This document shows positions 16,196 through 24,777 of a stretch of DNA of 64,000 nt, piece by piece. This DNA comes from G963665215 sp963665215 (lineage in GTDB: Bacteria; Chloroflexota; Dehalococcoidia; Lucifugimonadales; CAUZJF01): contig CAXXWW010000008.1 of the NCBI GenBank assembly GCA_963665215.2, positions 62,001 through 126,000 on the forward strand. The letters are read 5' to 3'. The notes beneath the pieces are model-generated. The model was not told the DNA's origin and ran no database searches. It saw only the letters and a program-made list of their open reading frames with translations. A program made the translations under genes and the position numbers. Each line of letters opens with the position of its first letter. Position 1 is the first letter of the stretch.

Positions 16196-18058
16196 TCAGT
16201 GCTCTGACGTTTCAGGGGGGTCGTTGACGGGCTCGAAGGACCAGGCGTAGACCGAGACCATCGCGATGGCTCCACCCAGGACCGCTGCGGCCAGGCCAAA
16301 TATGGACGAGACATATATGAGGCCGTAGGCCGCCATCAGCAGGCCAATCGGCGCCACCAGCGGCCAGTAGGACGGCTGAGGCATATGGATAGAGTGCTCG
16401 CCCCCATTGTACGATCCCCCGGCCACGGCGACAGTCCGCACTCCCTGCCGCTTCTGCGCCCAGAAGGCGTCCCTGCCGTGTACTGTCGGGATCTGTTCAA
16501 AGTTGTACTCCGGGGGGGGAGACGGTATGGACCACTCCAGCGTCCTGGCGTCCCACGGGTCGGCGCCGGCCTCCTCGCCCTTCATCAGGCTCCGCACGAC
16601 GTTGGCCACGAACACCAGCATCGACACGGCGATTAACCCCGCCCCGGCCGAAGCTACCGCGTTCCACAGGTTCCACCCCATGTCGGCATCGTAGGTGTAG
16701 ATGCGCCTGGGCATTCCGTCCAGCCCGAGAAAATGCATCGGGAAGAACGTAAGGTTGAATCCGACGAACATGATCCAGAAGTTCAGCTTCCCCACCCGCT
16801 CGTCCAGCAGGCGGCCGGTAATCTTGGGGAACCAGTAGTAGATGCCCGCCATCAGGGCGAATATGCTGCCCCCAAAAAGCACGTAGTGGAGATGCGCCAC
16901 GATGAAGTAGGTGTCCTGCTGCTGCGCGTCCGATGGGGCCGAGGCGTGCATCACCCCGCTCAACCCGCCGATAATGAACGTCGCGATGAACCCGACCGCG
17001 AAGAGCATCGGCGTCTTCACGTCTATCGAGCCCTTCCACATGGTGGCGATCCAATTGAATATCTTTACCCCCGTAGGCACCGCGATGGCCATGGTGGTCA
17101 GCGCGAATACCGAGTTGGCCACGGGGCCGAGGCCCACGGTGAACATATGGTGGCTCCACACCATCCATCCCATGAACCCGATAATCACGCCCGACAGCAC
17201 CACCACCGGATAGCCAAAGAGTGGCTTTTTGGAGAACGTGGGTAGGACCTCGGATATTATCCCCATGGCAGGCAGGATCAATATGTATACTTCGGGGTGG
17301 CCGAAGACCCAGAACAGGTGCTGCCACAGGAGCGGGTTGGCCCCGGCCCTGGTGACGAAGAAGTTGGCGCCGAACAAGCGGTCGAGCATCAGCTCGATCA
17401 AGGCCACCGTGATCACCGGGAAGGCCAGGACCAGAAGAAATGAGGTGATGAGCGTCATCCAGGTGAACAGGGGCATCCGCATCAGCGACATGCCCGGCGC
17501 CCGCATGTTGAGGATGGTGACTATGAAGTTAAAGGCCGCGGCAAGGGAGGCGATTCCAAGCAACTGAAGACTCATGATCCAGAAATCGATGCCGTGGCCG
17601 GGGTTGTAGGCCACTCCCGTAATTGGTGCGTACCCAAACCATCCGGAGTTGGGAGCGCCGCCCATCAACCAGCTAAACTTGAGCATTATGGCGCCGGCCA
17701 GGAAGGTCCAGTAGCTGAAGGCGTTGAGCCTGGGAAATGCAACGTCCCTGGCGCCGATCTGTAGTGGGATGAGGAAGTTGAAGAATGCCGCACCCATCGG
17801 CATGATGGCCAGGAAAATCATCGTCGTCCCGTGCATCGTGAAGAGCTGGTTGTACACCTCCGGGCTGACGATCTCCTGCCCGGGCCGCGCCAGCTGGACA
17901 CGCATATACAGGGCCTCGACGCCGCCCGTTAGGAAGAGAATGATGGCGGTGACGCCGTAGAGTATGCCGATTCTCTTGTGGTCTACGGTGGTCAGCCACG
18001 ACCAGACCCCGGTGGGGTGCACCGGCCGCTTAGGGAGGGGCAGTGCGAGTGTAGTCAC
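16196..18058 (-). CDS. coxA: Cytochrome c oxidase subunit I
   Basis: A 620-residue catalytic subunit of an A1-type heme-copper oxidase, which reduces O2 to water and pumps protons. Ligands and pathway residues seen: low-spin heme His H76 (MHGTTM); CuB His H254 with crosslinking Tyr Y258 and D-channel Glu E256 in WVFGHPEVYIL; CuB His pair H303/H304 (SHHMF); heme a3 and heme a His H389/H391 (AHLHYVL); and K-channel Lys K332 (PTGVKIF). The D-channel entry Asp is in IGARDVAFPR. The protein is longer than the 530-residue minimum because of C-terminal helices. It starts at ATG 18058. Confidence 0.97.
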   Translation of the reverse strand: MTTLALPLPKRPVHPTGVWSWLTTVDHKRIGILYGVTAIILFLTGGVEALYMRVQLARPGQEIVSPEVYNQLFTMHGTTMIFLAIMPMGAAFFNFLIPLQIGARDVAFPRLNAFSYWTFLAGAIMLKFSWLMGGAPNSGWFGYAPITGVAYNPGHGIDFWIMSLQLLGIASLAAAFNFIVTILNMRAPGMSLMRMPLFTWMTLITSFLLVLAFPVITVALIELMLDRLFGANFFVTRAGANPLLWQHLFWVFGHPEVYILILPAMGIISEVLPTFSKKPLFGYPVVVLSGVIIGFMGWMVWSHHMFTVGLGPVANSVFALTTMAIAVPTGVKIFNWIATMWKGSIDVKTPMLFAVGFIATFIIGGLSGVMHASAPSDAQQQDTYFIVAHLHYVLFGGSIFALMAGIYYWFPKITGRLLDERVGKLNFWIMFVGFNLTFFPMHFLGLDGMPRRIYTYDADMGWNLWNAVASAGAGLIAVSMLVFVANVVRSLMKGEEAGADPWDARTLEWSIPSPPPEYNFEQIPTVHGRDAFWAQKRQGVRTVAVAGGSYNGGEHSIHMPQPSYWPLVAPIGLLMAAYGLIYVSSIFGLAAAVLGGAIAMVSVYAWSFEPVNDPPETSEH

Positions 18059-18111
18059 CGTTCGCCTCCGCTGTGGCCAATCGGGCAGGACGGCATCGAT
18101 GGAACTCGGAT

Positions 18112-18117
18112 ATTATA
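18112..18117 (-). promoter_or_regulatory. Possible internal -10 box upstream of coxA
   Basis: On the minus strand GCGGTATAATATCC lies in the 80-base gap between coxB and coxA. The TATAAT is perfect but no good -35 is present, so it would be at most a secondary promoter for coxACD. Confidence 0.35.
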
Positions 18118-18138
18118 CCGCATGCGCATCGGACTCCA

Positions 18139-19230
18139 CTACTCCAGGGTGCGGAGGTAGGACACCAGGGCGGAGACCTGAGCCTCGGAGAGGCTCTCAT
18201 TTGGAAGGGGCGAGTACCCTCCGTCGGCGTCCTTGTAGATCAACGCGTCCCGGGCCATGATGTTTCCCGGCTTGACGGCATTGGGGTCCTTCAACCACTG
18301 TCGCAGGTTGAACTGTGTGTTTTCCAGTTCGCCGGCGGCGATATGGCCCCGGCTGGCCACATGCGTCAGGTTTGGCCCTATAAGGCCCCGCGCCTTCTTC
18401 AAGCCTGAAACCGTATGGCAGGAGAAGCACTGGGCCTGGCCCTCGAAAAGGGCCTTGCCCTTCAACGCCAGCGGGTCCGGCGGATCAACGGCGGGGAGCG
18501 CCTGCGCCGCTAGCCAGGCGTCGAACTCCTCCCGGGGCTGGGCGATCACCCTGAGGCGCATGTGGGCGTGGGCCACGCCGCAGAACTCGGCGCACTGCCC
18601 CAGGTATTCGCCTGGGATGTCGGCCTGGATCCACATGGTGTTTGCGTTGTTGGGGACCACGTCCACTTTGCCGGCGATCTTGGGTATCCAGAAGCTGTGA
18701 AGGACGTCCAGGGAATCCAGCGTGACGTTCACAACCTCATTCACCGGGATGTGCAGCTCGTTGGCCGTCACCACCTCATTGCCGCTTTCATCGGGGTGCG
18801 GGTAGCGGAACTCCCACCACCACTGGTGCGCCACCACATCCACTGTAAGAGCACCCTGATCGGGGGAGTTGGCATTGTCGAAGATCGTGGTGATCGTGGG
18901 CACCGCTACGACGGCCAGGACGATCGCGGGGAGCACGGTCCAGGCTATCTCCAGGGGCTTGTGCCCGTGGACCTGCGGGGGGTCGCCATCACCCGGCTTC
19001 CTGCGATACCGGATGACAATGTACAGTAGGGCTCCCACCACCGTTACGAAGACGAATACGGCAGCCCAAAATATCCAGTAGAAGAGGACCAGTTGGGAGC
19101 GGGCGACGGGTCCCACGGTATCGAAGGTGGACTGCCCGTGGGAGGGCGTGCAGGCGGCCAGAAGGGCGATGAGTAGAATCGAAAGCGCCACGCCGAGGTG
19201 TCTAATCGAGTGGTGGATCATCCTCGTCAT
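18139..19230 (-). CDS. coxB: Cytochrome c oxidase subunit II with fused cytochrome c (caa3)
   Basis: A 363-residue lipoprotein subunit II. The signal peptide ends in a lipobox LAAC (C27). Two membrane helices follow, then the CuA domain with H178 (VLHSF) and C213, C217, H221 and M224 (CAEFCGVAHAHM). A C-terminal cytochrome c domain carries the heme-binding CFSCH at 268-272, with a probable Met ligand near M315. The fusion defines a caa3-type oxidase that takes electrons through its own heme c. The aromatic path VVAHQWWWEF is conserved. The ATG at 19230 has AAGGAGG upstream at a somewhat long spacing. Confidence 0.96.
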   Translation of the reverse strand: MTRMIHHSIRHLGVALSILLIALLAACTPSHGQSTFDTVGPVARSQLVLFYWIFWAAVFVFVTVVGALLYIVIRYRRKPGDGDPPQVHGHKPLEIAWTVLPAIVLAVVAVPTITTIFDNANSPDQGALTVDVVAHQWWWEFRYPHPDESGNEVVTANELHIPVNEVVNVTLDSLDVLHSFWIPKIAGKVDVVPNNANTMWIQADIPGEYLGQCAEFCGVAHAHMRLRVIAQPREEFDAWLAAQALPAVDPPDPLALKGKALFEGQAQCFSCHTVSGLKKARGLIGPNLTHVASRGHIAAGELENTQFNLRQWLKDPNAVKPGNIMARDALIYKDADGGYSPLPNESLSEAQVSALVSYLRTLE

Positions 19231-19337
19231 CGCTTAGAGTCAGGGCCTCCTTAGATTGGCGCACACTGGCTCGCATCCATCCCAACGACATAAGAATCTA
19301 TCAGGCGCCCTGGGGCCAGTCAAGAGGTAGGGGGCCC

Positions 19338-20225
19338 TCACAGCTCTACCAAGCTGTCGACCGCAATGGCGAGGAAAAGCAGGGCGAGGTATAACAGCGA
19401 GTACAGGTAGAGTGCTCTGGCTCCGAGGATGCCGGGCTGCCTAAACAGGCGCCAGGCGTAGAATAGGAACGCGGCCCCCAGCGCGCACGCCGACGCCAGG
19501 TAGACCCATCCCACCGCCTGGGTGGTGAAAAACATGATTGTGAGCGCAACCAGCAGCAGCGAGTAGAGCAGGATCGACCATTTGGTTTGGGCGACCCCCG
19601 CGACCACCGGAAGCATAGGGACTTTTGCCCTGGCGTAGTCGTCTTTAATCAGCAGCGCCAGGGCCCAGAAATGAGGTGGAGTCCAAAAGAATATGATGGC
19701 GAAGAGGTAGACCGCCGGGAGGTCGAGGCTTCCGGTAACAGCCGTCCAGCCTACCATCGGCGGTACCGCCCCCGCCGCGCCCCCAATGACGATATTCTGA
19801 GGAGTGGCGCGCTTTAGTCCCATCGTGTAGACGAGCGCGTAAAACACCGTCGCGCACAGGGTTAAGGCCGCGCTGAGGGGGTTGACCAGCGCTCCCAGCA
19901 TGACGAAGGCTATCAGATTGAGCAGTATCCCGAGCGCGAGGGCCCGCTGTGGCGGAACGCGCCCGCTGGCGACGGGGCGGCTGCGTGTCCGCCTCATCAG
20001 GCCATCGATATCTCTGTCCAGGTAGTGGTTGAGCGCGTGGGCGCCCCCGGCTGCCAGCGCTCCACCAACCAGGACCACCAGCGTGAGTGATGCGTCTGGC
20101 ACGCCTACAGACGCCAAAAACATCCCGCCCAGGGCGGTCAAAAGGAGCAGCGATACGATGCGCGGCTTGGTCAGCGCCACGTAGTCTTTGACGACGCTCC
20201 GCGGCGCTGCCGCCTGCGCTATCAC
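19338..20225 (-). CDS. ctaB: Protoheme IX farnesyltransferase (heme O synthase)
   Basis: A 295-residue UbiA-type prenyltransferase with about nine membrane helices that adds the farnesyl chain to heme B. The first Asp-rich site is NHYLDRDIDGLMRRTRSRP and the second lies in the loop near LLIKDDYARAKVPMLP. The GTG at 20225 overlaps the ctaA stop (GTGA) and has AGGTGG before it, which indicates translational coupling. A longer form from 20255 would lie inside ctaA. It works with ctaA to supply heme A to the downstream oxidase. Confidence 0.95.
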   Translation of the reverse strand: MIAQAAAPRSVVKDYVALTKPRIVSLLLLTALGGMFLASVGVPDASLTLVVLVGGALAAGGAHALNHYLDRDIDGLMRRTRSRPVASGRVPPQRALALGILLNLIAFVMLGALVNPLSAALTLCATVFYALVYTMGLKRATPQNIVIGGAAGAVPPMVGWTAVTGSLDLPAVYLFAIIFFWTPPHFWALALLIKDDYARAKVPMLPVVAGVAQTKWSILLYSLLLVALTIMFFTTQAVGWVYLASACALGAAFLFYAWRLFRQPGILGARALYLYSLLYLALLFLAIAVDSLVEL

Positions 20226-21208
20226 GGTGCCACCTTCCCGGGTCGAGTTACCCACCCAGGGCTATGCGCCGAGCTTTTCAGGGGCAGCCGGTGGGGCAAG
20301 AACTGTAGCGTAGCAAAAAACACGAGGGCCGCCCACAGCATGGTCGCCACACTAAGATGAATGGACTTAAGCGGCACGGAAAAGCCGGTCCACACCGTCG
20401 CTGCTCCAACCAGTACCTGGGCCACGAGGAGGGCTGCAGCCAGGAGCGAAGCCCACAGGACGTGCGGGCTTCGGGCCCTTCTCGACCAGGCTGTTATTAC
20501 GGTGGCCGCAACCAGCACCGCCAGCAGGGCGGCCACGAACCGGTGCGCCATGTGCACCAGAGTCGCCCCTCCCTCGGGCAGCAGGCTCCCTCCACACAGT
20601 GGCCATGCGGCGCAGGCGGAACCGTACCCTTGCCCTACCATGTACGAGCCCGACATGATCAAAGCGAAGCCGCCAACCACGCCGCCGATCACCAGCAGAC
20701 CAAACCAACTGGATGTGCTATCGCCGACTTCAACTACCCTCGGTCCTTGTCGCACTTTCCAACTCGCCGCCGCTGTGACAACCATGCAGGCCACCACGAA
20801 TTCCGCGATACCCAGATGCAGCAGGACCACCCACCAGGCCAGCTCCGCCCACACGGTGATCCCGCCCAACACCGCCGCGACTACAACGAGCGCCATCGCC
20901 ATCGTACTCGAGACGGTTACACGGAGATCGTCGCGAGACGTGCGCCACGCCATGACCGCCGTCGCCAGCACCAGGACTCCAAGAGCGGTGGCCGACAGCC
21001 TGTGGGAGTACTCGATGAGGGTTGTGAGCTCCAGGGGGGGAAGGACCTGGCCGTGGCACAGGGGCCAGTCCGGACACCCCAACCCCGAGCCTGTCACCCG
21101 CACGACTCCCCCCAGAGATACCTGTCCCACGGCGACTACCAGGGCGACCAGAGCCACGATCCGGAAGGCGGCGCGACCTGTCTTCTCAGACGCGGGCCCC
21201 CGGCTCAC
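20222..21208 (-). CDS. ctaA: Heme A synthase (CtaA/COX15)
   Basis: A 328-residue eight-helix membrane enzyme that oxidises the C8 methyl of heme O to the formyl group of heme A. Both cysteine pairs of the Bacillus-type enzyme are visible (GLGCPDWPLC and SACAAWPLC), as are the heme-ligand histidines in IEYSHRLSA, LLHLG, VHMAHRFVA and SIHLSVAT. It starts at GTG 21208 and is the first gene of the oxidase operon, behind a strong promoter. Confidence 0.94.
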   Translation of the reverse strand: MSRGPASEKTGRAAFRIVALVALVVAVGQVSLGGVVRVTGSGLGCPDWPLCHGQVLPPLELTTLIEYSHRLSATALGVLVLATAVMAWRTSRDDLRVTVSSTMAMALVVVAAVLGGITVWAELAWWVVLLHLGIAEFVVACMVVTAAASWKVRQGPRVVEVGDSTSSWFGLLVIGGVVGGFALIMSGSYMVGQGYGSACAAWPLCGGSLLPEGGATLVHMAHRFVAALLAVLVAATVITAWSRRARSPHVLWASLLAAALLVAQVLVGAATVWTGFSVPLKSIHLSVATMLWAALVFFATLQFLPHRLPLKSSAHSPGWVTRPGKVAP

Positions 21209-21254
21209 GAGATACGCCCTCTATTGTTCATGGTGGTTTGTGCAAGCGTTCACA

Positions 21255-21283
21255 ATCATAGCATAAGGCCCAAAACCCGTCAA
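21255..21283 (-). promoter_or_regulatory. Promoter of the ctaA-cox operon
   Basis: On the minus strand TTGACG (21283-21278) and TATGAT (21260-21255) are separated by 17 bases, and the -10 is preceded by TGC, making an extended -10. This is the best promoter in the window. It should drive the whole heme A/oxidase operon, with a start near 21247. Confidence 0.75.
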
Positions 21284-21528
21284 CGAAATCGGCGTTGGCG
21301 ACTCTGGGCATGGCGCCGACAAGGAGCGGCTATGTCGGGGGTATCGGTTGACTCGCCACACGGCGCAAAGCTACAATTGGACAGCCCTAGGCAGGCGCAC
21401 CTGCGGCCGTTACCCGGCTCCGCCGCCACAATGTATGGGTGTGACTCCGCTTTTGCGCGGCAACCGCATCCGCCGCGCGAAACCCCGCGCCGCGATACCG
21501 GCTCCGCGTGGGGGTTGCCGTTTCCCCC

Positions 21529-21600
21529 GGCCCGCTAGCTCAATGGTAGAGCAACTGACTCTTAATCAGTAGGTTCTCGGTTCGAGCCCGAGGCGGGTCA
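21529..21600 (+). tRNA. tRNA-Lys (anticodon CTT)
   Basis: A 72-nt cloverleaf: acceptor GGCCCGC/GCGGGTC with one G-U pair, D arm GCTC/GAGC, anticodon stem ACTGA/TCAGT with loop CTCTTAA (anticodon CTT), T stem CTCGG/CCGAG with loop TTCGAGC, and discriminator A at 21600. The CCA end is not encoded. It is divergent from ctaA. Confidence 0.93.
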
Positions 21601-21748
21601 CTTCCATCCACCGCATGACGAAGGGGCTTCTGCGTAATGCGACGTGCCCCTCGTGCACTGCAGAGCGGGCTGCTGCTGCGGTCATGTAGATGGCTGCGTC
21701 TGTCGGCGATGTCGAGGCCCCTACCTCGCCAATGACCAGCCGGTCGCG

Positions 21749-22300
21749 CTACCGGCCTGCGAGCCCGGCCCCACATGCCCGGGTGGGGTCTTGGAAGTAC
21801 ACGAGCAGGCCCCAGTGCTCGAAGTCGATGAGGGTCAGACCCCCGCCGCCCCGCAACTCATCCAGGCGCTTCCAGGGAGTAGGCATCTCGGACTTGCTGA
21901 ACTGGTACATGCCTATTAGCTCGTCGTCGCCATTGTACATGAGGAAAAAGGGCTCGCCCTCACCCGCCGGTCCCTTCTGAAAGTAGCGGCCCCTGCCCGC
22001 CGAGCAGAATATCGGGTCGGTCCAGCCGTCCGCGACCGCCTCGGCGGCCGTGAGTGGCAGGCTCATGTCCACGGTAATTTGGGATTTAGGCACCGCAGCA
22101 CGTGCGCTACGATACCGAAAGCCTTGGAATTTGCCGCTTAACATGACGGTGCCGCCACTGGTCAAGAACACCCTGTCCCCCACCGACGCGGCCGAGGAAT
22201 CCCCCGCCGAAGCCGACACCACGAATATGGCGAGCAGGACCGCCGCGGCCACGTACCCCGAAGCCAACTGGACCCACCGATTTTGCACCAGGTCTGCCAT
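21749..22300 (-). CDS. Membrane-anchored protein of unknown function
   Basis: A 183-residue protein with one N-terminal membrane segment (SGYVAAAVLLAIFVVSASAG) that acts as an uncleaved anchor or signal, followed by an extracytoplasmic domain. The ATG at 22300 is preferred over 22330 because GGAGGTG lies just upstream. The soluble part has a pattern GRGRYFQKGPAGEGEPFFLMYNG and a C-terminal YFQDPTRACGAG. I do not recognise the family. Confidence 0.55.
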   Translation of the reverse strand: MADLVQNRWVQLASGYVAAAVLLAIFVVSASAGDSSAASVGDRVFLTSGGTVMLSGKFQGFRYRSARAAVPKSQITVDMSLPLTAAEAVADGWTDPIFCSAGRGRYFQKGPAGEGEPFFLMYNGDDELIGMYQFSKSEMPTPWKRLDELRGGGGLTLIDFEHWGLLVYFQDPTRACGAGLAGR

Positions 22301-22374
22301 GCCCCACCTCCAGTGGTTAGAGTCGGTCACACCTGATTATATGACACGTGCCAGACGTCGCAGTGAAGTCCTCT

Positions 22375-22698
22375 TCATCGATAACGGGTGAGCACTCCGA
22401 GCTGTGTCAGCGTGAGCGGAGCAGTTATCCCCTCACAACGCTCCTTCAGCCTGATGTGTAGCTTGTTGCCCCCTTTCCGAGGTAGCGGGCCCTGCGTCAG
22501 ATCGTACTCTATCCATTTATAGACGAAGCCATCGAAGTCAAACGTCGTCTTGAACTTTTCAAAGGGGAGGGCGGCCCCGTTGAGCTCAAACTGGACACGG
22601 TCTTCTTCAATGACAAGGTCATTGAACTCCAATCGCAGACTCACAGACTCGAGCGACCACTCGTCCGCTGCCGACCTCGTGTCATCCCCCAATGTAAA
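22375..22698 (-). pseudogene. 3' part of an unknown gene interrupted by the IS1595 element
   Basis: The minus-strand frame reads from FTLGDDTRSAADEW to the end LTLTQLGVLTRYR, with beta-rich, coding-like composition such as IEYDLTQGPLPRKGGNKLHI. Its upstream partner lies beyond the IS1595 element at 24434-24592. Excising the element leaves the two halves in different frames, so the gene also carries a frameshift. The family is not recognised. Confidence 0.5.
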
Positions 22699-22728
22699 GG
22701 GAATTATATACAAACTTACCTGGCCGTG

Positions 22729-22734
22729 GTATAA
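22729..22734 (+). promoter_or_regulatory. -10 box at the left end of the IS1595 element
   Basis: TATAAT in CCGTGGTATAATGG lies just inside the left inverted repeat, about 30 bases upstream of the ATG of the first ORF. The -35 would fall inside the repeat itself (ACTTACC). It fits a promoter for the 84-residue ORF and the transposase. Confidence 0.45.
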
Positions 22735-22763
22735 TGGAGGCATAACGAGGAGGGTACAAGGAC

Positions 22764-23018
22764 ATGGACGACGCCGACCAGGTAGAATATCTAGAGGGCA
22801 AGGTGCAGGGGCTAGAGCGCCTCAGCCAAGCCCTAGTTAACAGCACCCAAGACCTCTGGGGTGACTTGCCCAGCGGTCTGGAGTGGCGGATCGGCTTCCG
22901 CGCGCAGCTTGTCGATCTCATCACAGGACTTGAGAAAGGCAACGCCATCGTCACCCGACGCGGACAAGGACAGCGCGATGCTCTTGCGGAGTTCGAGTCC
23001 AAGTTCTTTAGCCGCTAA
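22764..23018 (+). CDS. Small protein carried by the IS1595 element
   Basis: An 84-residue acidic protein beginning MDDADQVEYLEGKVQGLERL, mostly helical, with a heptad-like start. GAGGAGGG precedes the ATG and a TATAAT box lies upstream, so it is likely translated. It precedes the transposase gene in the same orientation with a 59-base gap. No family is recognised. It could regulate transposition or be an unrelated passenger. A minus-strand ORF over the same DNA lacks such signals. Confidence 0.55.
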   Translation: MDDADQVEYLEGKVQGLERLSQALVNSTQDLWGDLPSGLEWRIGFRAQLVDLITGLEKGNAIVTRRGQGQRDALAEFESKFFSR

Positions 23019-23077
23019 CTTTGGGTTAGTCTTCATTTCCATTTTCATAGCCTAATTCTAACACGAAGGAGCCAGAT

Positions 23078-24022
23078 ATGACAAAGAGTGCACCGGGCAA
23101 GCACTACAGGGACGGACTGACTATGGCTCAAGCGGTCAGGCTGTTCTCCGACGAAGCCAAGATTGAGCGCATGTTCATTGAGGTTCGCTGGCCCAACGGC
23201 ATCGCCTGCCCGTTGTGCGGATTGTTGAACTCCGTAGAACGTCCCACAACGCCTATATCCTTCCGGTGCCGCGATTGCAAGAGCAATTTCTCAATCAAGA
23301 CAGGCACCGTCATGCAGAGCTCTAAACTCCCGCTCACCATGTGGGCGCTGGGCTTCTACCTATTCTCCACGAACCTCAAGGGCGTATCCAGCATGAGGCT
23401 TCACCGTGAACTAGGCATCACACAGAAGTCCGCTTGGCACATGGCCCACCGCATCCGCAAGGCATGGGAAAAGAACCACAGCAAGTTCGAAGGGCCGGTA
23501 GAGGTTGACGAGACCTACGTGGGCGGCAAGGAGGCCAATAAGCACAAGAGCAAGCGCCTGAACGCCGGACGCGGGCCAGTCGGCAAGACGGCGGTGCTCG
23601 GCATCAAGGATAGGGAAACGAACCAGGTCGCGGTTTCAGTGGTGGAGTCCACAGACAGGCCGACGATGATCGGTTTCGTGGCCGACCACACCACGGACCG
23701 CTCGACGGTCTACACGGACGAACATGCGGCCTACAAGACCATGACGAACCACATCACCGTCCGCCACAGTGCGGCGCAGTATGTCGAGGGTGAGGCCCAC
23801 ACGAACGGCATCGAGTCTCTATGGTCGATGCTCAAACGCGGCATTTACGGAACTTACCACCACATAAGCCCCCAGCACACGGCCCGCTATGCGACGGAGT
23901 TTGCCGGACGCCACAATGACCGGCCGCTGGACACCGTGGATCAGGTAAAGTCACTGGTGAAGGGTGCAGAGGGGAAGCGGCTACGGTACAAGGACTTGGT
24001 GCCAGAAAAGGAAATAGACTAG
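23078..24022 (+). CDS. IS1595-family transposase
   Basis: A 314-residue transposase of the IS1595 (ISXO2-like) type. It has an N-terminal zinc ribbon (CPLCG ... CRDC), a helix-turn-helix-like region (GVSSMRLHRELGITQKSAWHM) and a DDE-type core starting at VEVDETYVGGKEANKH, with TVYTDEHAAYKTM and the downstream NGIESLWSMLKRGIYGTYHH. The frame is intact. The ATG follows ACGAAGGAG. It is the only copy of this family in the window. Confidence 0.93.
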   Translation: MTKSAPGKHYRDGLTMAQAVRLFSDEAKIERMFIEVRWPNGIACPLCGLLNSVERPTTPISFRCRDCKSNFSIKTGTVMQSSKLPLTMWALGFYLFSTNLKGVSSMRLHRELGITQKSAWHMAHRIRKAWEKNHSKFEGPVEVDETYVGGKEANKHKSKRLNAGRGPVGKTAVLGIKDRETNQVAVSVVESTDRPTMIGFVADHTTDRSTVYTDEHAAYKTMTNHITVRHSAAQYVEGEAHTNGIESLWSMLKRGIYGTYHHISPQHTARYATEFAGRHNDRPLDTVDQVKSLVKGAEGKRLRYKDLVPEKEID

Positions 24023-24123
24023 GAGACCTTTTTACGAGGCGCTGGCTTTTTCACTGGCGGCGTGTTGACCAGCGCCGAGATTATCCTTCGCGCTTGTTCC
24101 GGTATCTTTGGCTTGGTTGCCAT
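24019..24123 (-). CDS. 34-residue basic peptide ORF in the IS1595 element
   Basis: A tiny ORF, MATKPKIPEQARRIISALV to APRKKVS, with GAGGA upstream of the ATG. It starts 8 bases after the stop of the 50-residue ORF, so the two look like a small operon. Its end overlaps the transposase stop tail-to-tail. The Lys/Pro-rich tail (PPVKKPAPRKK) suggests nucleic-acid contact. It is short, so coding status is uncertain. Confidence 0.4.
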   Translation of the reverse strand: MATKPKIPEQARRIISALVNTPPVKKPAPRKKVS

Positions 24124-24131
24124 CGTGTCCT

Positions 24132-24284
24132 CTAGAAGTTGGAACTAGTGCCACGCTGCATGGCCTCAATGACCCTATCGGCCTGCTCCCTGCTGTACTT
24201 CTTGAACAGTTCCTCTAGGCGTTTCTCCATAGCCTCTAGGCGTTCCGCCAAGTCTTCCTTCGTGACATATTCTGCTACTGCCAT
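24132..24284 (-). CDS. 50-residue coiled-coil peptide ORF in the IS1595 element
   Basis: It reads MAVAEYVTKEDLAERLEAM then EKRLEELFKKYSREQADRV, a strongly amphipathic helix with a regular Leu heptad, and has GGGAGG before the ATG. It is transcribed away from the right end towards the transposase gene, with a TTGACA box upstream. Such a peptide could dimerise and modulate transposition. No family is recognised. Confidence 0.45.
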   Translation of the reverse strand: MAVAEYVTKEDLAERLEAMEKRLEELFKKYSREQADRVIEAMQRGTSSNF

Positions 24285-24346
24285 GACGCCTCCCATCATG
24301 CAAACGGTGAGTGCTAGGACACTCTAATGGTATGGTATGTATGTCA

Positions 24347-24366
24347 GAAGTGCAAGGGCTTGTCAA
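24347..24366 (-). promoter_or_regulatory. Possible promoter for the two tiny IS1595 ORFs
   Basis: On the minus strand a perfect TTGACA (24366-24361) near the right end of the element is followed by AT-rich CATACATACCATACC at -10 distance. The -10 is poor. It points towards the 50- and 34-residue ORFs. Confidence 0.35.
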
Positions 24367-24433
24367 GGGGTTCTTATCCAACGAGGGAGACTAGGACCGC
24401 TTCCGTTCCCAGGTAAGTTTGTATATAATTCCC

Positions 24434-24592
24434 AATGTAAAGCTGATACTGTGCTACTTCAACCACCGCCCCCACCCTCTCACGGAGGCTGACCGACACA
24501 TGTTGCAGGAGATAGGAGACCCTCAGCTCATACGCAGGAAGGACAAGAGATTTGCCCTCACCAGTGCAGAGCCCAAGGAGAGCTATCAGCAT
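24434..24592 (-). pseudogene. 5' part of the gene interrupted by the IS1595 element
   Basis: The minus-strand frame from 24592 reads LVLPAYELRVSYLLQHVSV then VVEVAQYQLYIG up to the element. It looks coding but shows stops further upstream and meets the downstream half out of frame. This is a decayed gene that was probably already dead, or has degenerated since the insertion. Confidence 0.4.
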
Positions 24593-24777
24593 GAGCTTCC
24601 TATGGAGCTGACGGGAGAATACATTATCCTGCGTTTCTTAGAGGTTGAGCTGTTTGTCACTCGGCTTCTACTTACCAACAGATCGCACATCAGCCGCCGA
24701 CATCCCCTGCAGGCCTGGGGCTCAACAGAATACGAGGGCCTACGTCATGAGACGAGCTCCGTGACAAAAGCACAGGA
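24593..24777. other. No supported gene
   Basis: The stretch between the broken gene and the sialidase-like gene has stops in all frames within short distances. It may be further remains of the decayed minus-strand gene. Confidence 0.4.

Larger units (their letters stand above)
22699..24433 (+). mobile_element. IS1595-family element with small passenger ORFs
   Basis: A 1735-base element with perfect 25-base inverted ends starting GGGAATTATATACAAACTTA, flanked by the 8-base TSD AATGTAAA (22691-22698 and 24434-24441). Besides the transposase it holds an 84-residue plus-strand ORF before it and two tiny minus-strand ORFs after it. Confidence 0.92.

Noticed and set aside
16183..16314. Longer N-terminus for coxC
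   Set aside because: It would overlap the coxA 3' end by over 100 bases and encodes a Ser/Pro/Arg-rich stretch unlike subunit III.
22833..23048. Minus-strand ORF of 71 residues in the IS1595 element
   Set aside because: Overlaps the 84-residue plus-strand ORF, which has the better ribosome-binding site, promoter and orientation with the transposase.
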